Source of the DNA: Bacillota bacterium
Lineage (GTDB): Bacteria; Bacillota; Clostridia; Acetivibrionales; DSM-1351
Assembly: GCA_023390335.1 (NCBI GenBank)
Contig: JAEWCZ010000091.1
Coordinates: 62,001-126,000 of the forward strand
Direction of reading: 5' to 3'
Length of the DNA: 64,000 nucleotides
Under the pieces are notes generated by a model that made no database searches, was not told where the DNA came from, and saw only the letters and a list, made by a program, of their open reading frames with translations. The position numbers and the translations under genes were made by a program. Below are positions 26,567 through 35,599 of the stretch, piece by piece. Every line of letters starts with the position of its first letter. Position 1 is the stretch's first letter.

Positions 26567-28126
26567 TCAAAGAAATCCTTGGTTCTTTGCCCATTTTTCT
26601 TTATTTTGGTACATTTTTTCTATTTCGGCAGGAATTTTGCCTTCAACTGTTTTTAAAATAAGTTTCAAAAACACAAGGTCATTATATGTAACCAACGGGT
26701 AATCATTTGTCTTGTAAACACCTTCAGGTGTAACTCTATACCATAAATCACCATTAGGACGTATCCACTTGTTGCTGGTTAACTTTATGGAATTAAGCAT
26801 TTCTAAAGCAATCTTATGACTTTCCTTATCGCCTGTCAGATTATAATACAGGAACATTACCTCAGTTTCTGCAATAAAATGATTGAGTGAGGTTGGATTG
26901 ATCTTATTTTTACCACTAATATCCATATAGTCAGGGACAAATATTGCTTTTCCTACTTTATACTGCTTTGTCTTATAATACTTTTTATAAAAAGAGATGT
27001 ATTTATTCATTTTATTTAGTACATATTTATCGGGATAATCCTGATAGATGTATATTAGAGAATTCATGGTATCTGAATTGAACCTTGTATCATAGAAATT
27101 GTAACTAATGTCGAAATCCTTCTTGAGCCATTCAGACATTGGCTGTGTTGGTATGTAGCCTTTGCTCCCTATGGAATCGGCAAAGGCATACATTGAATAA
27201 ACCCCTACTGTTTTAAAGAGACTTCCTTTATCCAATACCCATTTGCATGCCCTTACCTGAAGACCTGAAGGATTCTTAAAATAGGTTTTTACGCTGGATG
27301 ACCTGGGAACATAATTGGACATGTTTTCCCTGTATAGCCCGTCGCTAAAAAATATCGTTCCCGTTTCAAAATCCATTTTCAGCATCGTATTAAAAGCGGT
27401 TTTATGGCTCCAATCAACCATAGGATTTACGGATAATAGCCAGTTTCCCCTGATTTCTCTTTTTGCAATTGAGTTTAATACTACCTGTGAGTTGTATCCG
27501 TCTTTTGTTTTTGTCAGGACGTTATCTGCTTTGTACTTGTATATTTCGCATACTGTGGAGCCTAGCCCTTTTGCCGCAATGGTTTCACCAAACTTAACAT
27601 AGCGGTTTGCACTTTCCAGATACGTAACTTTATTGGAGAGTGTTACTTTGCTTGATGCTTTTTGTCTTTTTAAAACATACTTGCCATTTTGATTGGGAAA
27701 AGTCAGTATATCCACGTTTGTCTGCTTAGTGTATGCTATGATATCATATTTGAGCTTAATGTTATCTTCGTCCGAATAGTAGTTAACAAAAAACATCCAG
27801 TTATTGTTATCACTTAAACTTTTCAATGTAAGATTAACATATCCCGTTTTCTTTCCATTTTTATACTGTACCAATTTATAAATCTTAGAGGTCATATATT
27901 TGTATGTATTAATATACGGAGCCTGAGCTACATATTTAACATCTGATCGGGTATTATACAGAGATACCTTAAACTCAGGGCTTTTATCATTGTCGGCATC
28001 AATTTCGACAGATTGAATAGTCGTATCCTTATTAATGTGATCAGCGCTATAGATATTGTCTACGTGAAAAAATACCGTAATTAAAACAATTGCAAGGAAT
28101 AAGAATTTAAATTTATTTTTTCCCAT
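26567..28126 (-). CDS. Secreted protein of unknown function
   Basis: About 519 residues. Start set at the ATG at 28124-28126 with GGAGG 5 nt upstream; frames beginning at TTG 28144 are less likely. N-terminal signal peptide (about 5-28). The N-terminal half is beta-rich with many Lys/Tyr residues. The C-terminal half (about 330-500) is helical, with DTRFNSDTMNSLIYIYQDYP, INPTSLNHFIAETEVMFLYY and WIRPNGDLWYRVTPEG, recalling alpha/alpha-barrel carbohydrate-active folds; this is only a resemblance. Monocistronic between two terminators. Confidence 0.75.
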   Translation of the reverse strand: MGKNKFKFLFLAIVLITVFFHVDNIYSADHINKDTTIQSVEIDADNDKSPEFKVSLYNTRSDVKYVAQAPYINTYKYMTSKIYKLVQYKNGKKTGYVNLTLKSLSDNNNWMFFVNYYSDEDNIKLKYDIIAYTKQTNVDILTFPNQNGKYVLKRQKASSKVTLSNKVTYLESANRYVKFGETIAAKGLGSTVCEIYKYKADNVLTKTKDGYNSQVVLNSIAKREIRGNWLLSVNPMVDWSHKTAFNTMLKMDFETGTIFFSDGLYRENMSNYVPRSSSVKTYFKNPSGLQVRACKWVLDKGSLFKTVGVYSMYAFADSIGSKGYIPTQPMSEWLKKDFDISYNFYDTRFNSDTMNSLIYIYQDYPDKYVLNKMNKYISFYKKYYKTKQYKVGKAIFVPDYMDISGKNKINPTSLNHFIAETEVMFLYYNLTGDKESHKIALEMLNSIKLTSNKWIRPNGDLWYRVTPEGVYKTNDYPLVTYNDLVFLKLILKTVEGKIPAEIEKMYQNKEKWAKNQGFL

Positions 28127-28205
28127 TTTTTCCTCCATTTTCAATTAATATGCATATATTACCAGTATAATCATGTAAATTCAATCCAGTTTTTGTATAA
28201 CATGC

Positions 28206-28254
28206 AAAAAAATCTTCTATCTTGCCCCAGAATGAGCATTGATAGAAGATTTTT
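28206..28254 (-). terminator. Terminator after mnmA
   Basis: Stem AAAATCTTCTATC / GATAGAAGATTTT with a 17-nt loop. On the minus strand it is followed by a T run. It is about 22 nt past the mnmA stop codon and ends the isc operon. Confidence 0.85.
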
Positions 28255-28275
28255 AATATAGAATTATGTTAATTG

Positions 28276-29355
28276 TTAATCTATTGTGCCGCCGCCTACA
28301 ACTACATCACCGTCATAGAATACTACTGATTGCCCTGGGGTAATGGCTCTTTGAGGTGTATCAAAGACAACCCTTATCCTGTTTTCGTCAATTACAGTTA
28401 TTGTTGCGGGTGCTTCCTTCGCCGAATACCTGATCTTTGCACTTACCTTCATTCCATCTATTGGTTTCTCAATGGATATAAAATTCAGGTCTGATGCCGT
28501 CAAGGTTTCGGAAAACACCTCATTATCGTCTCCAAGAACAACCGTATTATTTTCAGGGTTAACAGCTACCACAAACATTGGTTTTCCAAAGGCTATACCA
28601 AGTCCTTTTCTTTGTCCTACCGTGTAATGAACAATGCCTTTGTGATTACCCAACACATTTCCTTTTGTATCAACAAATTTACCTGGAACTATTTTCTTGT
28701 CACAGTTCTCACTTAGAAATTTGCCATAATCATTATCATGTATAAAGCAAATTTCCTGACTGTCCGGTTTTGTTGCTACAGAAAGCCCAATTTCCTTTGC
28801 AATCTCTCTGATTTCATCCTTTGTATAATCACCCACCGGCATAAGCGTATGGCTTAATTGCTGCTGTGTCAAATTATACAGTGCATATGTCTGATCTTTT
28901 CTATCTGTAACGGACTTTTTCAGAATAAATCTTCCAGTTGCAGCATCTTGCATTACTTTTGCATAATGTCCTGTGGCAATATAGTCTATTCCCATGGAAA
29001 GAGCCTTGTCCAGCATTGCCTGCCACTTAACATGTCTGTTACATGCAATACACGGGTTTGGTGTTCTTCCCTTGAAGTATTCTTCTTTAAAATATTCAAT
29101 AACCGTTTTATTAAAAATGTCCTTAAAATTTAAAACATAATATGGTATACCTAATTTATTAGCAACCCTTCTGGCGTCATCAACTGCTGAAAGTGAACAG
29201 CAGCCGCCTTCCGACTTCTGCCTTTCTTCATCCATGTCTTGCCATATCTGCAGAGTCACACCTATAACCTCATAGCCCTGTCTTAATAAAATGGCGGCAG
29301 CTACAGAACTGTCAACGCCGCCGCTCATACCAAGCATTACTTTTTTTGAACCCAT
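28276..29355 (-). CDS. mnmA: tRNA-specific 2-thiouridylase MnmA
   Basis: Thiolates U34 of Lys, Glu and Gln tRNAs using sulfur from IscS. About 359 residues from the ATG at 29353-29355 (AGGAG 7 nt upstream; a frame from 29373 lacks a site). The PP-loop GMSGGVDSS is near residue 8, catalytic Cys in NPCIACNRHVK near 100 and second Cys in SQEICFIHD near 200. Last gene of the iscR-iscS-iscU-mnmA operon, 21 nt after iscU, fitting its need for the desulfurase. Confidence 0.97.
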   Translation of the reverse strand: MGSKKVMLGMSGGVDSSVAAAILLRQGYEVIGVTLQIWQDMDEERQKSEGGCCSLSAVDDARRVANKLGIPYYVLNFKDIFNKTVIEYFKEEYFKGRTPNPCIACNRHVKWQAMLDKALSMGIDYIATGHYAKVMQDAATGRFILKKSVTDRKDQTYALYNLTQQQLSHTLMPVGDYTKDEIREIAKEIGLSVATKPDSQEICFIHDNDYGKFLSENCDKKIVPGKFVDTKGNVLGNHKGIVHYTVGQRKGLGIAFGKPMFVVAVNPENNTVVLGDDNEVFSETLTASDLNFISIEKPIDGMKVSAKIRYSAKEAPATITVIDENRIRVVFDTPQRAITPGQSVVFYDGDVVVGGGTID

Positions 29356-29376
29356 TATATATCTCCTGCACAAATT

Positions 29377-29838
29377 CTATTCTTCGTCTTCAAAGTCTTC
29401 TTCACGTCCATGGCTGTGGTGGCAACATGAACATTCACCTGTACAATCTTCGCCCTCGTTTGGGTCAACTAATCCGTTTCTCTTTCTGTAGTCTGCCAAT
29501 GCAGCAGCTATTGCTTCTTCAGCAAGATTAGAACAGTGCATCTTTGCAGGAGGTAGTCCGTCCAGAGCTTCTGCAACAGCCTTATTAGTAATTTTCATTG
29601 CTTCTTCAACTGTTTTACCCTTAACCAGTTCAGTTGCCATACTGCTTGTCGCAACAGCGGCTCCGCAACCAAAGGTTTTAAATTTTGCATCAACAACTAT
29701 ATTATCTTCTATTTTAAGATACATTTTCATTATATCCCCGCATTTCGGGTTTCCAACCTGACCTACACCGTTAGCATCTTCTATTTCCCCAACATTTCTC
29801 GGATTTGAAAAATGGTCCATAACCTTTTCACTATACAT
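29377..29838 (-). CDS. iscU: Iron-sulfur cluster scaffold IscU/NifU-like with Cys/His tail
   Basis: A 153-residue scaffold on which Fe-S clusters are built. The three conserved Cys are in GNPKCGD, TFGCGAA and KMHCSNLAEEAI. It starts MYSEKVMDHFSNPRN, typical of the clostridial NifU-like type. The last 25 residues form an extension with five Cys and three His followed by an acidic end (EDCTGECSCCHHSHG), beyond the usual domain. It lies 36 nt after iscS. Confidence 0.95.
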   Translation of the reverse strand: MYSEKVMDHFSNPRNVGEIEDANGVGQVGNPKCGDIMKMYLKIEDNIVVDAKFKTFGCGAAVATSSMATELVKGKTVEEAMKITNKAVAEALDGLPPAKMHCSNLAEEAIAAALADYRKRNGLVDPNEGEDCTGECSCCHHSHGREEDFEDEE

Positions 29839-29874
29839 TTTTATATACCTCTTTTCTCTATATAATAATATAAT

Positions 29875-31056
29875 TTACTTTTTATCTTTTACAGCTTCCC
29901 AAAGAGGTGACATATCTCTTAGTTTTGTAACCATCTGAGGTATTACCTCGAGTATATAATCAACATCTTCCTGGGTATTTTCATCTCCAAAAGTAAGCCT
30001 AAGTGAACCATGTGCAATTTCATGGGGTAAACCTATAGCTAAAAGGACATGAGATGGATCAAGTGAACCTGATGAGCAGGCTGATCCGCTGGAACCGTAT
30101 ATTCCCTTCATATCAAGCATAAGAAGAAGTGATTCTCCTTCTATAAACTCAAATGAAATATTTACGTTGCCAGGCAGTCTGTTGTGTCTGTGTCCGTTTA
30201 ACCTGATATAAGGAACTTTTGCAAACAGACCCTCTATAGTTTTTTCCCTGAGCTCTATTAGTTTTTTGTTGTATTCATCTAATTTTTCAGAAGCCAGTTC
30301 AATTGCTTTTCCCAAACCTATTATTGCAGGAACATTCTCTGTACTGGCTCTTTTTCCACGCTCTTGCTGCCCCCCGTGGATAAAGGAAGAAATCTTAACG
30401 CCCTTCTTTAAATACAACGCTCCTATACCCTTTGGTCCGTAGAATTTGTGACCTGATAATGAAAGAAGGTCAATATTCAAATCTTTTACATCTATCTTTA
30501 CATTTCCAACTGCCTGTACAGCGTCTGTATGGAATAAAACTCCCTTTTCCTTTGCGATAGCGCCGATTTCTTTTATTGGCTGAATGGTACCTATCTCATT
30601 ATTTGCAAACATTATGCTAATTAGTATTGTATTTTCCTTAATTGCATCTCTTACCTGTTCAGGTGATACAAGTCCGTCACTATCTACAGGAAGATATGTT
30701 ATTTCAAAGCCTTCACCTTCCAGATATTTGCATGAACTCATTATTGCCGGGTGCTCAATAGCCGATGTTATAATATGGTTTCCCTTTTTCTTATACGCAG
30801 CAGCTATTCCTTTTAGCGCCCAGTTATCAGCTTCACTCCCTGAGCCTGTGAAGTATATCTCTTTGGGTTCTGCACCTATTGCTTTTGCAACCTTTTCTCT
30901 TGATTCTTCAACAGCTTTCTTGCTGTCACGTCCCAAACTATATATAGACGAAGCATTTCCAAAATGTTCACTAAAATACGGTTTCATAGCTTCAAATACT
31001 TCAGGTTTAACATATGTGGTTGCAGAATGATCTAAGTATACTGTTCTATCCTCCAT
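29875..31056 (-). CDS. iscS: Cysteine desulfurase IscS/NifS
   Basis: PLP enzyme that moves sulfur from cysteine to IscU and MnmA. About 393 residues from the ATG at 31054-31056 (GGGAG 8 nt upstream). Motifs: YLDHSATTYV at the start, GSGSEADNWAL, HTDAVQAVGN, the PLP Lys in SGHKFYGPKG near 200 and the catalytic Cys in SGSACSSGSLDPSH near 325. It follows iscR by 75 nt. Confidence 0.97.
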   Translation of the reverse strand: MEDRTVYLDHSATTYVKPEVFEAMKPYFSEHFGNASSIYSLGRDSKKAVEESREKVAKAIGAEPKEIYFTGSGSEADNWALKGIAAAYKKKGNHIITSAIEHPAIMSSCKYLEGEGFEITYLPVDSDGLVSPEQVRDAIKENTILISIMFANNEIGTIQPIKEIGAIAKEKGVLFHTDAVQAVGNVKIDVKDLNIDLLSLSGHKFYGPKGIGALYLKKGVKISSFIHGGQQERGKRASTENVPAIIGLGKAIELASEKLDEYNKKLIELREKTIEGLFAKVPYIRLNGHRHNRLPGNVNISFEFIEGESLLLMLDMKGIYGSSGSACSSGSLDPSHVLLAIGLPHEIAHGSLRLTFGDENTQEDVDYILEVIPQMVTKLRDMSPLWEAVKDKK

Positions 31057-31131
31057 CACTAACACTCCCTTTTATATATGTGAAATTGTATTTATTTTAA
31101 TTATACCCCTGCAAGAAGCAACAAAAACAGC

Positions 31132-31578
31132 TTATATGTAGTAAATATAATCATTATTAGATTTATTCTCCAAATCAGAGACAAGATCAGCTAGAGTTAT
31201 TGAATCAACTACCTCGTTAATTTTATCACGTATTTTCGCCCAGACATCCGCTGTAACGCACTCATCTGCCCTGTCACAACTGGTTTGCACATCCGGGTCA
31301 ATGCACTCTACCGGACACAATGTTCCTTCAAGCGACCTCAAAATATCACCCACGGTTATTTTATCTGCCGATTTTGCCAAGAGGTATCCGCCTTGAGCGC
31401 CCCTTATACTTTTAACAAGCCCCGACTTTTTTAGTGACGAAAATAACTGTTCAAGATAGTTTTCAGAAAGTTTCTGCCTTTCAGCAACACTTTTCAAAGA
31501 AACCTGTCCTTCACTTTCATGGGCAGCGAGATCAACAATAGCCCTGAGCCCATACCTTCCTTTTGTTGATACTTTCAC
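31132..31578 (-). CDS. iscR: Rrf2/IscR-family Fe-S regulator
   Basis: About 148 residues. The GTG at 31576-31578 is chosen because GGAGG lies 5 nt upstream and it gives the family start MKVSTKGRYGLRA; an ATG 12 nt earlier lacks good spacing. Winged helix-turn-helix with KLSENYLEQLFSSLKK; the three cluster-ligand Cys fall in the CPVECIDPDVQTSC-type region near residue 90-110. It probably senses Fe-S status and represses its own operon. Confidence 0.95.
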   Translation of the reverse strand: MKVSTKGRYGLRAIVDLAAHESEGQVSLKSVAERQKLSENYLEQLFSSLKKSGLVKSIRGAQGGYLLAKSADKITVGDILRSLEGTLCPVECIDPDVQTSCDRADECVTADVWAKIRDKINEVVDSITLADLVSDLENKSNNDYIYYI

Positions 31579-31688
31579 TTTAACCTCCATGTACCTTACA
31601 AAAATTAATTGAGGCAATCAGCTTTGTAAAATCTTGTTTTCAAAAGCTAATCACCTTAATTCCAATTAAATTACTATGATTTAATCAG

Positions 31689-31717
31689 ATGTTAACACAT
31701 TAACAAAGTTAATGCAA
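31689..31717 (-). promoter_or_regulatory. iscR operon promoter with overlapping inverted repeats
   Basis: TTGCAT (31712-31717), a 17-nt spacer and TAACAT (31689-31694) on the minus strand. The spacer holds ATTAAC-TTT-GTTAAT and, overlapping it, GTTAA-TGTG-TTAAC, both perfect inverted repeats. They are likely IscR operator elements. Confidence 0.6.
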
Positions 31718-31750
31718 GTATCTGTAAATTTTTTTATTGTCTTATTTGGG

Positions 31751-32029
31751 CTAAAAAAACGAACTATAACACCTTGTCTTGAGCATATAATCAATTTCAT
31801 CAATACTCTTGCCGTTTGAGCATATTATAAAAACGCCGTACCCTGTACTGCCTGTAGCATCATTGGAACTAACGTTATCTTCGGTAATTGACGAGAAATC
31901 AAAGTTTTTTCCTTGATAAACCACAGCATCTACAGGCTTTTTATAGGAATACAGGTCAACCACCGTATACCCCCTTTTTTTTAGCCCGTCTGCAATATCC
32001 AAAAGATTTGAAGAAACCGCAACAATCAT
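31751..32029 (-). CDS. YkuS-like (UPF0180) protein
   Basis: A 92-residue protein beginning MIVAVSSNLLDIADGLKKRG with a following YTVVDL and a DAVVYQGKN segment, the pattern of the YkuS/UPF0180 family of small Rossmann-like proteins of unknown function. A Ser/Asp/Asn-rich loop (about 45-62) replaces the shorter one usually seen. It lies 66 nt after the small membrane gene in the rarA run. Confidence 0.72.
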   Translation of the reverse strand: MIVAVSSNLLDIADGLKKRGYTVVDLYSYKKPVDAVVYQGKNFDFSSITEDNVSSNDATGSTGYGVFIICSNGKSIDEIDYMLKTRCYSSFF

Positions 32030-32095
32030 AAATCCACCTCAAATATATCCATAATGTATTCTAGGATATTATTTACTGTGGATTTATTATTATTC

Positions 32096-32335
32096 TTAGT
32101 TTTCTTTATTTTTTTCAACTTCCGGCTCTATTTCATTATGTTGGTCAGTTTCAGCGATATTTTTGTTTACCCTCGCTAACCTTGGTCTGGAAAATACAAA
32201 AAATATAGCTATTATCACATACACTGCCACGCTTGGAATGATTAAAACATGGAATATTGCAATATTTAACAGCAAAAGTACAAAACCTGCCAGTAATATC
32301 CATGCAAAAACTCTTTTTAATGTACTAGTCTCCAT
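32096..32335 (-). CDS. Small two-helix membrane protein
   Basis: A 79-residue protein with two hydrophobic helices (about 10-26 and 29-48), then a basic patch and a highly charged, acidic C-terminus. It starts 3 nt after the rarA stop codon and is therefore co-transcribed with it. No family recognised. Confidence 0.65.
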   Translation of the reverse strand: METSTLKRVFAWILLAGFVLLLLNIAIFHVLIIPSVAVYVIIAIFFVFSRPRLARVNKNIAETDQHNEIEPEVEKNKEN

Positions 32336-32338
32336 TTT

Positions 32339-33622
32339 TTACCTCCATTTTTCAAGCCATTCTTTAATTCTGGCTTCATACCCGTTTTGAGTCGGGTTGT
32401 AATATATTGTTCCTTTCATTTCCTCAGGGAAAAACTCCTGTTTTACTATGTTGTTTTTATAGTCATGAGCATATTTATACCCTATACCATACCCCAGTTG
32501 TTCCATCCCTTTTGCTGCAGCATTTCTCAAATGCATAGGAACACTTCCGGTATTTTTTGATTCTACGTCTGATAATGCCTTGTTTATTGCCATATACGCA
32601 GAATTGGACTTTGGACTGCATGCCACAGTAACGGCTGCATGGGCAAGTATTATCCTAGACTCCGGCATGCCTATCATTTTAACTGCTTGAGCTGCAGCTA
32701 CTGCCACCTGTAACGCTGTGGGATTGGCCATACCTACGTCTTCTGAGGCACATATAATGATTCTCCTTGCAAGGAATTCAACATCTTCACCTGCATAAAG
32801 AGCCCTTGCCAAATAAAATACAGCTGCATCGGGATTACTCCCTCTCATGGACTTTATAAAAGCACTGATATTATCGTAATGCTCTTCACCGTTTTTATCA
32901 AAGCGTATAGCCTTTTTTTGAACACATTGTTCTATTGTATGAATTCCAATATCTATTTTGCCATCCTCACCTAGCTCCGAGGTAAGAACTGCAAGCTCCA
33001 ATGAATTTAATGCAGTTCTGGCATCCCCGGAACTAACCTCACAAAGGTAATTCATCGCTTCATCTGTAATATTAATATCATAGTTTCCTAATCCTCTTTC
33101 TTTGTCCTCTAGAGCATATTTAAGCAGTTCTTTGATGTCATCACTTTCAAGAGGTTTCAGCATAAATACTGTGGATCTTGATATTAATGCTTTATTTACT
33201 TCAAAAAAAGGATTCTCCGTAGTGGCACCAATAAGTACAATAGAGCCATCTTCAACAAATGGAAGCAGTGCGTCCTGTTGAGCTTTGTTAAATCTATGAA
33301 TCTCATCTATAAACAGTACTGTTCTTCCATTAGGATTTAACATAGTGTTTTGTGTATCAGCAGCTATCCTTTTTATGTCTGCTACACCGGATGTAACAGC
33401 ATTCAGCTTTTCAAAGCTGGATTGAGTAGTATTTGCTATTATTCTTGCCAAAGAGGTTTTGCCGGTCCCCGGAGGGCCGTATAAAATGATAGAGGTGATT
33501 CTGTCAGCCTTTATCATCCTGTAGAGCATCTTGTCTTTTCCGATTATATGTTTTTGTCCGGCAAATTCATCAATTGTTCTTGGCGACATTCTGTACGCCA
33601 ACGGTTGTATCCTGTCTCTCAT
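32339..33622 (-). CDS. rarA: Replication-associated recombination ATPase RarA/MgsA
   Basis: A 427-residue AAA+ ATPase that acts at stalled forks. Walker A GPPGTGKTS is near 45, Walker B LFIDEIHRFNKAQQD near 99, sensor regions and a C-terminal tetramerisation domain with ALYAGEDVEFLARR and ASEDVGMANPTALQ. Full length. The start codon has AAAGG upstream. Followed by the small membrane protein and YkuS-like genes. Confidence 0.97.
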   Translation of the reverse strand: MRDRIQPLAYRMSPRTIDEFAGQKHIIGKDKMLYRMIKADRITSIILYGPPGTGKTSLARIIANTTQSSFEKLNAVTSGVADIKRIAADTQNTMLNPNGRTVLFIDEIHRFNKAQQDALLPFVEDGSIVLIGATTENPFFEVNKALISRSTVFMLKPLESDDIKELLKYALEDKERGLGNYDINITDEAMNYLCEVSSGDARTALNSLELAVLTSELGEDGKIDIGIHTIEQCVQKKAIRFDKNGEEHYDNISAFIKSMRGSNPDAAVFYLARALYAGEDVEFLARRIIICASEDVGMANPTALQVAVAAAQAVKMIGMPESRIILAHAAVTVACSPKSNSAYMAINKALSDVESKNTGSVPMHLRNAAAKGMEQLGYGIGYKYAHDYKNNIVKQEFFPEEMKGTIYYNPTQNGYEARIKEWLEKWR

Positions 33623-33631
33623 ATTGCACCT

Positions 33632-35575
33632 TTATTTTGTGACTGTGAATGATTTCCAAATATCATTAATCTCCTTGACTGCCTTATCAGTTGCAGTCAG
33701 GTCCGGCAAGAAGCTCATAAAGAAATATGATTTGCTTCCTTTTTCAAAAATGTGGATTTGCACAGTTCCGTACAAATCTTGTTCTTCATCCTCAGCTCGG
33801 TATGTATAGTTTCTGACTTTTGTTCCCTTGTCAGAGGTCGTACTCTTTGAGGTGAGTTTATAACCCGTTGCATCCATAATCGAGCTTAAATAAAACTTTT
33901 CTTTGTCCGGAAGGCTTTTGGTTTCGGCACTATTCGTTATAGATTCAATCATTATAAATGCGTTTGAATTGGGATTGTTGAATTGTGTAATGTTAAACAT
34001 ATCTGAATCCGTCCAGTAGCCAGGTATCTTCAAATTCCATTTATTGGCTTTATTTGCATAATTAAAGGGTTTGTCATTTGGAGATACCCTGTCCTCCTCT
34101 TTTGAATCATTAAAATCAATTATTTCGTCAAGAAGCTTATCACCATTTTCGCTGTAGAATGTTATTTTCTCAACTGTATTCAGATATTCAGTTTTTGCTT
34201 TTGCATATTCTAATTCAGGGAGTTTTACAGAGATTTCATATACAAATGAATCTTTCTGTAAATAATATTCCTCAATGATGTAGCTTTTACCACCCTGTTT
34301 TATCTTGAACTTTAGGTTTTTTGCAGTTGTACCGGCTAAATTACTTTCTCCGGTACTAAAAAATGTATATGCCTTTGAACTGAAGTTTTTGTCATAGCCT
34401 TTTTTAATATTGTCTACATATTGATCCAGAGTCATCTCTTCCAATACGTTTACGGCAATCTGCACATAGTGTTTTGTATCAAGTCCTAAAAAAGTTGTTA
34501 ACTGATTACTTGAACTCTGAAGATTATTCCAGTTAGCAGGAATATCCATGGACCATGAAAGATACTTATTGCGGGATGGAAATGTCATATAGTTATAATA
34601 GCTAACTTTACCATTAACCACTTTTGAAAGATCCTGTACTCCTTTTACATTGCCTTTATAATCAAGATTAAAGGATTTTACTATCTCTGAGTAATACGTA
34701 TCGGACATCAGCTGCTTGGAGGACACACTACCATCGTAGCAGCCTATTGTCAAACAGTAAAAATATTGACCTTTATCGTATATCATTGTTCTTGTGGGTT
34801 CATCGTATTCGGATAAACCTGAACACTCAAAGTATGGGACTTTGGCTTTTAAGTTCAAATTGGATTCTTCAGTACTGTTCTCAAGCTTGAATGTATTAGA
34901 ATACTGTGATAATGACCTTCCATTTTTAGCTTCGACCCTAATTTCAAAATACAGCCCTCTACCCTCGTTTGTCAACTGAATAAAGTCAGACTTAAAGTTG
35001 TTGGAAATAACCCTTGAACCGGATGGTACACTGAGACTCCATCCAAAAAAGCTGTTTCCAATTTCAGGTGTACTTATACCACCTGTTAAGAATGACAAAT
35101 CGCTTAATGCACCATCGTCTTCAAGCACAATTTTTACTGTCCCTCTATCAATATCACTTGTAACAGTTACAGGAAAATTTGATGTTATAAAATCTACAGG
35201 AATCATTGTACTCTTGTTTTTTTCTTGAGGAGCAACCGTCATAGTCTTTTGTTCATAGTTTGATGTGTATTTAGTTTGCCCTATAGTTATCTCAGCGGTA
35301 TTTCCGCCGTAAATCACTCGTTCACTACCCTCGGGGGTTTGGATTACTTCGGCACCAATAGTGTATGCAAACCACTCCAGAGGCATCATAATAGCACCGT
35401 CAATAATATATGGTGCTTCGGTTATGTTAGAATAATTTCCATCCACACAAACCTGGTTGATGCCTGTCCGTAATTCTATTACAGTCATATCCTCGTCAGC
35501 TGCATATGTACCTGAAATGCTTGTCAAAAAAATTGCCACGACAATTAGTATACTCATATATATCTTTTGTTTCAT
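33632..35575 (-). CDS. Secreted stalk-domain protein with three repeated C-terminal domains
   Basis: A 647-residue secreted protein. Signal peptide (about 1-25, ending TYAAD), then a copper-amine-oxidase-N-like stalk domain (about 30-150, with APYIIDGAIMMPLEWFAYTIG). The rest contains three related units, each opening with a FxWSLxVP/WSMDIP/WNLKIP strand (near residues 172, 345 and 510), suggesting three PsbP/DcrB-like domains. Function unknown; probably cell-surface. It lies 9 nt before rarA, so the two may be co-transcribed despite the different roles. Confidence 0.8.
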   Translation of the reverse strand: MKQKIYMSILIVVAIFLTSISGTYAADEDMTVIELRTGINQVCVDGNYSNITEAPYIIDGAIMMPLEWFAYTIGAEVIQTPEGSERVIYGGNTAEITIGQTKYTSNYEQKTMTVAPQEKNKSTMIPVDFITSNFPVTVTSDIDRGTVKIVLEDDGALSDLSFLTGGISTPEIGNSFFGWSLSVPSGSRVISNNFKSDFIQLTNEGRGLYFEIRVEAKNGRSLSQYSNTFKLENSTEESNLNLKAKVPYFECSGLSEYDEPTRTMIYDKGQYFYCLTIGCYDGSVSSKQLMSDTYYSEIVKSFNLDYKGNVKGVQDLSKVVNGKVSYYNYMTFPSRNKYLSWSMDIPANWNNLQSSSNQLTTFLGLDTKHYVQIAVNVLEEMTLDQYVDNIKKGYDKNFSSKAYTFFSTGESNLAGTTAKNLKFKIKQGGKSYIIEEYYLQKDSFVYEISVKLPELEYAKAKTEYLNTVEKITFYSENGDKLLDEIIDFNDSKEEDRVSPNDKPFNYANKANKWNLKIPGYWTDSDMFNITQFNNPNSNAFIMIESITNSAETKSLPDKEKFYLSSIMDATGYKLTSKSTTSDKGTKVRNYTYRAEDEEQDLYGTVQIHIFEKGSKSYFFMSFLPDLTATDKAVKEINDIWKSFTVTK

Positions 35576-35599
35576 ATCTGCACGCCCTTATATTTATTA

